From JABFWF01 sp035539135 (lineage in GTDB: Bacteria > Pseudomonadota > Gammaproteobacteria > Xanthomonadales > Xanthomonadaceae): a stretch of DNA of 62,479 bases. Under the pieces are notes generated by a model, which was not told where the DNA came from, searched no databases, and was given only the letters and a program-made list of their open reading frames with translations. The stretch covers positions 1 through 62,479 of the forward strand of contig DATLJD010000007.1 in assembly GCA_035539135.1 (NCBI GenBank), read 5' to 3'. Made by a program: the position numbers and the translations under genes. This document shows, one piece after another, positions 19,153-26,174 of the stretch; positions within the stretch are counted from its first letter, which is position 1, and each line of letters begins with the position of its first letter.

Positions 19153-20289
19153 TTAGCGATAGTTGTTGGTGCCGATCTCGACGTCGCTGAGGGTGCCGCG
19201 CATCAGGATGTCGCGTTCGATCTTGCTGCTCCAGCCGGTCAGCGTGAACGGCTCGCGCACCTTGGCGCCCAGGCGGTTGTAGTTGCCGTAGGACAGCCCG
19301 CCGGCCACCCGGCATTGGCTGGTGCCGTCGTTGATCAGCACCCCGGTGGCGGAATTGTTGCGCACCGTGTTGCCCGTCAGCGCGATCGCGTTGCAGTACT
19401 GCACGACCACGCCGCAGCTGCCGTTGTCCTCGACCACGCAACCCTCCAGCCTGATCTGACTGGATCGCTTCCAGACGTTGAGGCCGTACTTGGCGTTGTT
19501 GTTGAGCCGGCAGTTGCGGATCAGCACGTCCGAGCAGTTGTACGGGTCGTCCGGCTCGATGTCGATGCCGCACTCGGGGCTGGTGCCGTTGGTGTGGCTG
19601 AACTCCGAGTCGTGCACGCGGATGCCGCTGCAATTGGTGATCGACAGGCCTTGCCGGCGGTTGTTGGTCGAAACCACGTTGGCGATCTCGACGTCCTTCG
19701 AACCGCCGCCGATGCAGATGCCGTCGCCGGTGCAGTCGCTCACCCGCACGTCGCGCACGGTGACCCGCACGCCGCCCAGGATCTGGATGCCGTGGTTCCA
19801 CTCGTCGGTGGAGGACGTCATGTAGCGGTGGCGGTCGCGTTCGCCGACCAGTTGGCCGCCGGCGATCTCGACGTCGCTCGCGTCGTTGATGTACAGGATG
19901 TAGGCCCGGCTCACCGAAGACGGCTTGGCGACCAGCTTCGCGTCCGCGTCCATCCGCAGCAGCATGTTGCTGCGCAACCGGATCCGCTTGGTGGTGTCGA
20001 TCAGGTAGGTGCCGGCCGGGATCACGACCGTGCCGCCGGTGGAAGGCAGCGCGTTGATCGCGGCCTGGATCGCGGCGGTGTCGTCACGCACGCCGTCGCC
20101 GACGGCACCTGTGTCCCTGACGCTGACGACGGCATTGCCGCGGCTGCGCACGGGCGGCAGGTAGACCCGCCGCGAGCGCGCGAACGCGTCCGCGCCCAGC
20201 AATCCCGCCACAACCGGAACGGTGGCCGCGCCGATCAGGAAGACGCGGCGGGACAAGGTCCCGCGCACGCCGGTTTCCAGCTTCCCCAT
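19153..20289 (-). CDS. Tat-exported right-handed beta-helix protein, paralog A
   Basis: A 378-residue protein. Residues 1-38 form a twin-arginine signal (SRRVFLIGAA at 13-22, then a hydrophobic stretch to ADAFA). The mature part begins with a pectate-lyase_3-like cap (DTGAVGDGVRDDTAAIQAAINAL, about 59-81, and VVIPAGTYLIDTT), followed by parallel beta-helix coils rich in N/G turns and a conserved ECGIDIEPD (239-247). The fold is used by polysaccharide lyases, glycoside hydrolases and C5-epimerases; the activity here cannot be read from sequence. GGAG lies 6 nt before the ATG. Neighbours suggest it acts on the locus polymer in the periplasm. It is closely similar to the next gene, including a 92-bp stretch of identical DNA. 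Confidence 0.85.
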   Translation of the reverse strand: MGKLETGVRGTLSRRVFLIGAATVPVVAGLLGADAFARSRRVYLPPVRSRGNAVVSVRDTGAVGDGVRDDTAAIQAAINALPSTGGTVVIPAGTYLIDTTKRIRLRSNMLLRMDADAKLVAKPSSVSRAYILYINDASDVEIAGGQLVGERDRHRYMTSSTDEWNHGIQILGGVRVTVRDVRVSDCTGDGICIGGGSKDVEIANVVSTNNRRQGLSITNCSGIRVHDSEFSHTNGTSPECGIDIEPDDPYNCSDVLIRNCRLNNNAKYGLNVWKRSSQIRLEGCVVEDNGSCGVVVQYCNAIALTGNTVRNNSATGVLINDGTSQCRVAGGLSYGNYNRLGAKVREPFTLTGWSSKIERDILMRGTLSDVEIGTNNYR

Positions 20290-20461
20290 GATCTTCTCCC
20301 CCGCGGGCGCCCCCCTGGACACCCGCACCTCCCCTCTTGGTTTCGATGCCGGTACAAGACCGGCCCCCGCTTGCGACCGCTGCAACAAGGCTCCTCCGAG
20401 AAGATCGGGCGGCCGAAACCGCCCAAACGACGAGGAGATGACCGTTGTTGTTGTTATGCGA

Positions 20462-21598
20462 TTACTGGTAGTTGTTGGTGCCGATGACCACGTTGGTCAG
20501 CGTGCCGCGGCGCAGGATGTCGCGCTCGACCTTGCTCGACCAGCCGGTCAGGGTGAACGGCGTGCGCGTCTTGGTGCTCAGGCGCGTGTAGTTGCCGTAC
20601 GACAGGTTGCCGCTGTGGGTGAGGTCCCTGGTGCCGTCGTTGAAGACGACGCCGGTGGCCGAGTTGTAGCGGAAGGTGTTGCCGGTGACCTTGATGTTCG
20701 AGCAGTAGTGCGTCGACATGCCGAGGCTGCCGTTGTACTCGAGCACCGACTTGGTCACGGTCACGCCGCTGACGTTCTTCCAGATGTTGATGCCGTACTT
20801 CTTGTTGTTGTTCAGTCGGCAGTTCTCGATCCATACGTTCGAGCAGGTGTAGCCGGCGTCCGGTTCGATGTCGATGCCGCACTCGGGGCTGGTGCCCTGG
20901 GTGTAGCTGAACTCCGAGTCGTAGACCTTGATGTTCGAGCAGTTGGTGATCGACAGGCCCTGGCGGCGGTTGCCGGTGGACACGATGTTGGCGATGACCA
21001 CGTCGGACGACTTGCCGCCGATGCAGACCCCGTCGCCGGTGCACTTGCTGACGTGCAGGTCGCGCACGGTGACGCGCTTGCCGCCGAGGATCTGGATGCC
21101 GTGGCCCCACTCGTCGGTGCTGGAGGTCATGTACCGGTGGGTCTCGCGCTCGCCGACCAGCTGGCCGCCGGAGATCTCGACGTCGGACTTGCCGTTGACG
21201 TACAGGATGTAGTGGCGCGCGACCGACGCGGTCTTCGCCTTCAGCACCGCGGCCGGATCCATCTGCAGGTGCATGAGGCTGCGCAGGTTGATCTTCTTCG
21301 TCGTGTCGATCAGGTAGGTGCCGGCCGGGATCACGACCGTGCCGCCGGTGGAAGGCAGCGCGTTGATCGCGGCCTGGATCGCGGCGGTGTCGTCGCGCAC
21401 GCCGTCGCCGACGGCGCCCTTGTCCTTGACGCTGATGACGGCCGTGCCGCGGGTGCGGACCGGCGGGGCGTAGGCGAAGGCGGACAGCGCGGTGCCGCCG
21501 AGCGCCACCGGCACGGCCAGCAGCAGGGTGTTGCGGAGGAAGCTGCGGCGCGGCAGGGTGACGTTGGCGATGGCCTGCCCGATTTCGTTCGTGTTCAC
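20462..21598 (-). CDS. Tat-exported right-handed beta-helix protein, paralog B
   Basis: A 378-residue protein if started at GTG 21598 (VNTNEIGQAIANVTLPRRSFLRN); that start gives exactly the length of paralog A, has AGGGA about 10 nt upstream, and places a twin-arginine motif (LPRRSFLRN) at residues 15-23. A longer ATG-started version would put the Tat motif too far from the N-terminus. The mature part has the same cap (DKGAVGDGVRDDTAAIQAAI), the same MTSSTDEWGHGIQI block, and ECGIDIEPD. It is likely a polysaccharide-modifying or depolymerising enzyme in the periplasm. A 339-bp spacer upstream may hold its own promoter. Confidence 0.83.
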   Translation of the reverse strand: MNTNEIGQAIANVTLPRRSFLRNTLLLAVPVALGGTALSAFAYAPPVRTRGTAVISVKDKGAVGDGVRDDTAAIQAAINALPSTGGTVVIPAGTYLIDTTKKINLRSLMHLQMDPAAVLKAKTASVARHYILYVNGKSDVEISGGQLVGERETHRYMTSSTDEWGHGIQILGGKRVTVRDLHVSKCTGDGVCIGGKSSDVVIANIVSTGNRRQGLSITNCSNIKVYDSEFSYTQGTSPECGIDIEPDAGYTCSNVWIENCRLNNNKKYGINIWKNVSGVTVTKSVLEYNGSLGMSTHYCSNIKVTGNTFRYNSATGVVFNDGTRDLTHSGNLSYGNYTRLSTKTRTPFTLTGWSSKVERDILRRGTLTNVVIGTNNYQ

Positions 21599-21937
21599 GT
21601 TGGTGTTTTCCCTGTGGACGCCGGGACCAGCGGCGCCCGAAGAAAGAAAGTTGAATGGGTGTCGCCCTCGCATCGCCGCACCTCGACACGTCGTTGGTGT
21701 CAAAGGGGCGTGAAGTTCCGGCAAGGGGAATGTAGCGCTCGCCCTGCGCTTTGCACGCGGCAAATCACTGATTTGTGGAGCGTTTCAAAGCTTCACGCGG
21801 GACGCTTTGGGTGCCGCTCAGTATTCACCTAGATGACTGCGCGATGTTCAGGCGCGAGCAGGCTGCGCGGAAATGCCCCACGCGCATGAATACGCAGCGA
21901 GCCGAGATTTCACACCCGGACAGTGAGGGGGCGCGCC
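21599..21937 (-). promoter_or_regulatory. 339-bp spacer with a perfect 15-bp palindrome
   Basis: No gene is seen here. The stretch is noticeably less GC-rich than its neighbours and contains the perfect inverted repeat CAAATCA-C-TGATTTG (21761-21775), a TTGACA on the minus strand (21698-21703) without a good -10 at the right distance, and a minus-strand TACATT (about 21727-21732). It is the most plausible place for a promoter and operator serving paralog B and the genes below. No known regulator site was recognised. Confidence 0.45.
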
Positions 21938-23023
21938 TCAGTCGAAGCGGTTGTCGTTCCCCAGGCGCACGCCTTGCGCGGCGCCGCCGATCAGGATGTC
22001 GCGCGCCGACGGTCCCTCGCCGAGGCGCGACAGCAGGCCCGTCAGGGCCCCCGCTCCCGCCTTGCGCGCGTTGCCGGCGAAATCGTTGCCGGCGATCCGC
22101 ACCCCGCGCGCGGCTTCCTGCACGCGCACGCCGTTGCGCAGGTTGCCGCGGATGCGGTTGCCGAGCACGCGGGTGTCTTCGCCACCGACCACCAGCACGC
22201 CGTAACGGTTGCCTTCCAGCAGGCAGTCGCGGATCTCCACGCCGCGGGTACGGCGGTAGACCTGCACGCCGGGGCCGTGGTTGCCGCGGATCCGGCAGCC
22301 GCTGATCTCGATGTCGTCGGCGAGGGTGGTATCGGGTTCGATGTCGATGCCGGCCTCGGGCGGCGTGCCGCGGGTGCCGCTGAACTCGCAATCGCGTACG
22401 CGCACGCGGGTCGCGCCGCCGATGGTCAGTCCCTGGCGGCGGTTGCCGGTGGACACCACCCGTTCCAGCAGCACGTCGCGCGAGCGTCCATCGCCGACGC
22501 GTGCGCGCGGGCCGGCGCCGGCCACCGACAGGCCGTCGCCCCAGCAGCCGGACACGTGCAGGTCGCGCACGACCACCGCGCGCGCGCCGCGCAACTGCAG
22601 GCCATGGCCCCATTCGCCGCCGCGGCCGCGGTGGCGCTCGCGGTCGCCGACGATGCGACCGCCGCTGACCTCGACGTCGTGGATCCCGCGCAGCATCAGC
22701 AGCACCGAGCGCTCCGCGGCGTTGGGCGCGACCAGCAGGATCGCGCGCGGATCCATCCGCAGGTGCATGTTGGAGCGCAGATGCACGCCGCGCACCGCGT
22801 CGAGCAGGTAGCGTCCGGCCGGCACGACGACGGTACCGCCCGTCGCCGGCAGCGCGTCGATGGCCCGCTGGAACGCGCGGGTGTCGTCGCGGGATCCGTC
22901 GCCGCGGGCACCGTGCGCGCGTACATCGAGGGTGGTCGCGCCGCGCGCCGGCCAGGCAGGCGCCAGCAACGGCAGGCCGAGCGCCGCCAGCAGCAACCGC
23001 CTGCGGGCGCGGTCGGTGGGCAT
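21938..23023 (-). CDS. Exported right-handed beta-helix protein, paralog C
   Basis: A 361-residue, more diverged member of the same family. The N-terminus MPTDRARRRLLLAALGLPLLAPAWPARG has a twin-arginine-like RRRLLLAALG and a hydrophobic core, so Tat export is likely. The mature protein keeps the cap (AHGARGDGSRDDTRAFQRAIDAL, VVVPAGRYLLD), the block GGEWGHGLQL, NRRQGLTI, and EAGIDIEPD. It lacks the Cys pairs of paralogs A and B (for example SPEC becomes PPEA). The ATG lies 2 bp after the stop of the AsnB-like gene, so it is in the wzc-side operon. Probable polymer-modifying enzyme; the reaction is unknown. Confidence 0.82.
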   Translation of the reverse strand: MPTDRARRRLLLAALGLPLLAPAWPARGATTLDVRAHGARGDGSRDDTRAFQRAIDALPATGGTVVVPAGRYLLDAVRGVHLRSNMHLRMDPRAILLVAPNAAERSVLLMLRGIHDVEVSGGRIVGDRERHRGRGGEWGHGLQLRGARAVVVRDLHVSGCWGDGLSVAGAGPRARVGDGRSRDVLLERVVSTGNRRQGLTIGGATRVRVRDCEFSGTRGTPPEAGIDIEPDTTLADDIEISGCRIRGNHGPGVQVYRRTRGVEIRDCLLEGNRYGVLVVGGEDTRVLGNRIRGNLRNGVRVQEAARGVRIAGNDFAGNARKAGAGALTGLLSRLGEGPSARDILIGGAAQGVRLGNDNRFD

Positions 23024-23025
23024 GC

Positions 23026-24435
23026 TCAGGCCGCCAGGGCGCTGTGGTGGCGGGTCATCCCCAGCCACGGCAGCACGATCGCCAGCAGGTAGAACTTGGA
23101 CGCGAAGTACTTGTTGCCCAGGCGGCCGCGGTTGCGCCGCAGCCAGGCCTCGGCGCCGGGCAGCACGTCGCGCTCCTGGCGGGCGAAGTCGTACACCTCG
23201 TCGAAGCGCTGCTTCGCCAGGCCGACGACGTCGAAGCGGAAGCTGCCCTTGGAGCGGTCGACGTACGGGAGGTCGGTGAAGCGCTCGCCGATGTGCTTGC
23301 GCACCAGCACCTTGTTGCGGCCGCTGGCGGGATCGATCAGTTGCTCGCGCGGGACCTTGCGGTAGACCCACGCGGCCAGTTCCGCGTCGCAGTATGGATA
23401 GGCCGCGTGCATGCCGAGCGCGCTGGCGGTGTACAGGCCCTTGGCCATGCCGCCGGTGGAACCCGCCAGGGACATCGAGATGTCGCGCCATTCGGCCACG
23501 GTGCGCGCCGAGCGGATCTCGTCCTCGAACAGCGACAGCCGCGAACGCGACTGCCGGGCGATGTCCCGCCCGAACAGCGCGTCGACCTCTTCGTCGGTGA
23601 AGCGCGAGCCCGGGAAGACCCGCTCGATCGACGACATCTTCAGGGTGCCGAGCGCGTAGCAGGCGCGGAAGCTGTGGCGCACCAGCGGCAGGTCGAACAC
23701 GAACTGCGGGATCGGCAGGCCCATCGCCATGCGGTACATCAGCCGCTTCTGCCACGGGACCACGGCGCCGAAGTAGTTGTCCGAGCCCTGCCCGTCGATC
23801 ATGCCGTCGCCGCCGTTGGCCACGATCTCGGTGCCGAGGTCGACGTACGAGAGGAGCGCGAAGTCGGCGCTGAGCAGCGGCATGCGGTCGACGATCCGCA
23901 GGTAACGGTCGTAGGCGCGGCCCGGATCGCAGACCAGGGTCTCGTGGCGCAGGCCGAGCGTGGTCGCGACCCGTCGCGCGGACTCGACCTCGTTCTCCTC
24001 GCGACCGCCCAGGTAGGTGATGCACACGGTGTCCGGGCGCGCGTCCGCAATCGCGATCGCGAGCGAGGTGGAATCCTTGCCGCCGCTCTGCAGCTGCCAG
24101 GGCGCGCGCGACTCGGCGCAGGAACGCTCCACCGCGGCGCACAGGCGCTGGTGGTACTCGGCGACCCAGTCGCGCTGGACGCCGTCGAACTCGGTCGCCT
24201 TCTCCGATTCGCGGAAGCGGTAGGTGAACGGCGGCCGCCCGGTCATGTCGTCGTTCGGGTCGAAGCCGAACGTCGCCATCTTGGTGCCCTCGAAGATCGA
24301 ATGCGGGGGAAACACCGCGGCGTTGCGGAGGATGTCGGCGACCGACACCAGGTCGATCCGTTCGCGCGCGGCGCTGTGCGCGGTCAGCGCGGAAAAGTCC
24401 GGCTTGCCGTAGAACGGGGACATCGTGATCTGCAT
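23026..24435 (-). CDS. Asparagine-synthase-like PP-loop protein, paralog 2
   Basis: A 469-residue cytoplasmic protein with an N-type ATP pyrophosphatase core: P-loop SGGKDS (117-122, in WQLQSGGKDSTSLAIA) and GQGSDNYFG (215-223), matching the AsnB-type GDGxDExFGG segment. Residues 1-100 do not look like a class-II glutamine amidotransferase domain and there is no N-terminal Cys, so it probably cannot hydrolyse glutamine. It may adenylate a carboxylate and join it to an amine supplied otherwise, as in beta-lactam synthetase or lasso cyclase. AAGGGG lies 6 nt before this ATG; an in-frame ATG at 24576 with AGGAAG is an alternative (adds 47 Pro-rich residues). It is adjacent to its paralog and to beta-helix paralog C. 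Confidence 0.8.
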   Translation of the reverse strand: MQITMSPFYGKPDFSALTAHSAARERIDLVSVADILRNAAVFPPHSIFEGTKMATFGFDPNDDMTGRPPFTYRFRESEKATEFDGVQRDWVAEYHQRLCAAVERSCAESRAPWQLQSGGKDSTSLAIAIADARPDTVCITYLGGREENEVESARRVATTLGLRHETLVCDPGRAYDRYLRIVDRMPLLSADFALLSYVDLGTEIVANGGDGMIDGQGSDNYFGAVVPWQKRLMYRMAMGLPIPQFVFDLPLVRHSFRACYALGTLKMSSIERVFPGSRFTDEEVDALFGRDIARQSRSRLSLFEDEIRSARTVAEWRDISMSLAGSTGGMAKGLYTASALGMHAAYPYCDAELAAWVYRKVPREQLIDPASGRNKVLVRKHIGERFTDLPYVDRSKGSFRFDVVGLAKQRFDEVYDFARQERDVLPGAEAWLRRNRGRLGNKYFASKFYLLAIVLPWLGMTRHHSALAA

Positions 24436-24640
24436 GTGACGCCCCTTGCGGGCGTGGGTGGGAACCGCGGGCTTCGGCCCCTGGTCCCTGCCCGGCTCGT
24501 GCGGCCGGGCGGCCGGCGGGGGCGACGCGCCCGGCGTGTCGTGCGGCTTGAGCAGGGTGGTGGGGGTGGCCGGCATGTCAAAAGCTTCCTGTCGTTGGGT
24601 TATAGGCGGCATGGCCTGCTGCGCGGGGTGAATGCAGGAG

Positions 24641-26149
24641 TCACTCCGCGCATTCAGGCTGGGGCTGCTCCCGGACCAGCCAGGGCAGGACCACCGCCAG
24701 CAGGTAGAACTTCGAGGCGAAGTACTTGTTGTCGAGGCACGACCGGTTGCGCTCCAGCCAGGCGACCGCGCCCGGCAGCATGTCGGTCGCCCGCCCGGCG
24801 AACGCGTGGACCTGCTCGAATCGCTGGCGCGCCAGTCCGCGCACGTCGAAACGGAAGCTGCCCTTGCGCCGCACGTACGGCAGTTCGCCGAAGTGGCGCG
24901 CGATGTGCGCGCGCACGAGCACCTTGTTGGTGTTGGTGCGCGCGTCCACCATCTGCGCGCGCGGCACCCGCCGGTAGACCCAGTCGGTGAGCTCGGGGTC
25001 GCAATAGGGATACGCGACCTGCAGCGGGAAGGCGTTGGCGCTGAAGATGCCCTTGGCGAAGCCGCCGGCGGCGCAGGCGATCGACATCGAGATCGCGCGC
25101 TGCTCCTCCGGCGTCTCCCCCGACTCCACCTCGCGCAGGAACGGCCGCAGGCGCGCGCGCGAAGGCGCGACCAGGTCGCGGCCGAACAGCTCGCGGACCT
25201 CGGCATCGGTGAAGCGCGAGCCGGGGAAGATCCGCTCGACCGGGTTCATCTGCAGGCTGCCGAGGAGGAAGCACAGCTCGAAGCTGCGCCGCACCAGCGG
25301 CAGTTCCGCGACGAAGGCCGGCAGCGTGGCGTCCAGCGCGATCCGCGGCAGCAGCCGCTTCATCCGGTTGATCGAGCCGCCGAAGTAGAAGTCCGAGCCC
25401 ATGCCGTCGACGACGCCGTCGCCCCCGGCGTCCGCGATCGTGGTCAGCAGGTCGACGTAGGACAGCAGGGCGAAGTCCGCGGTCAGCGACGGCATCCGCG
25501 GCGCGATCGCCAGGTAGCGGTCGTAGGCGCGGCCGGGGTCGCAGACCAGCGCCTCGTGGCGCAGGCCGAGGCTGCGCGCGACGTGGCGGGCGGATTCGAC
25601 CTCGTTCTCCTCGCTGCCGCCGAGGTAGGTGATGCAGGTCGTGTCCGGGCGCTCCTGCGCCAGCGCGATCGCCAGCGAGGTGGAGTCCTTGCCGCCGCTC
25701 TGCAGCAGCCATGGTTGCCGCATCGTCGCGCAGGCGCGGCCGGCGGCTGCGCACAGGTGATGGTGCCAGCGCGCCGGCCAGTCCTCCTCGTGGCCGTCCC
25801 AGGCCGCGGCCTTGCCGGCGTCGCGGAAGCGGAAGCGGAACTGGGGCGCCTGCTCCCCCGCCCCGCCCGCGTCGGGCGCCGCATCCTGGGCCTGGAACTC
25901 GTACGGCAGCAGTTCGACGTCGCGGAAGATCGAGTGCGGCGGATAGACGAAGGTGTTGCGCAGGATGTCGGCGACCGACACCGGATCGACCTCGCCGCCG
26001 CTGAAGGCGCGGATTTCGCCGGCGGGCACCCGCAACGCGCCGAGGTAGGGCGACACCGGCAGCCGCATGTGCCGCTCGCCCTGCGCCGCCGGCGCGGCCG
26101 GGGCGCCCGGCCGGCACTGCTGCAGCGGCAGGACGCTGGTCCACTCCAT
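24641..26149 (-). CDS. Asparagine-synthase-like PP-loop protein, paralog 1
   Basis: A 502-residue protein with the same plan as its neighbour: P-loop SGGKDS at 151-156 (WLLQSGGKDSTSLAIA), YLGGSEENEVESARHVA, GMGSDFYFGG, and a C-terminal NKYFASKFYLLAVVLPWL that is nearly identical in both paralogs. The N-terminal region shares VSVADILRN and PPHSIF with paralog 2 and lacks a glutaminase Cys. AGGGG lies 7 nt before ATG 26149, which is 25 bp after the wzc stop, indicating one operon. The role is inferred as amidation or amide-bond formation on a polysaccharide precursor (for example a uronate); the alternative is an uncharacterised AsnB-like synthetase unrelated to the polymer. Confidence 0.8.
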   Translation of the reverse strand: MEWTSVLPLQQCRPGAPAAPAAQGERHMRLPVSPYLGALRVPAGEIRAFSGGEVDPVSVADILRNTFVYPPHSIFRDVELLPYEFQAQDAAPDAGGAGEQAPQFRFRFRDAGKAAAWDGHEEDWPARWHHHLCAAAGRACATMRQPWLLQSGGKDSTSLAIALAQERPDTTCITYLGGSEENEVESARHVARSLGLRHEALVCDPGRAYDRYLAIAPRMPSLTADFALLSYVDLLTTIADAGGDGVVDGMGSDFYFGGSINRMKRLLPRIALDATLPAFVAELPLVRRSFELCFLLGSLQMNPVERIFPGSRFTDAEVRELFGRDLVAPSRARLRPFLREVESGETPEEQRAISMSIACAAGGFAKGIFSANAFPLQVAYPYCDPELTDWVYRRVPRAQMVDARTNTNKVLVRAHIARHFGELPYVRRKGSFRFDVRGLARQRFEQVHAFAGRATDMLPGAVAWLERNRSCLDNKYFASKFYLLAVVLPWLVREQPQPECAE

Positions 26150-26174
26150 GGCCGGGCCCCTGTGCATCTCCGGC

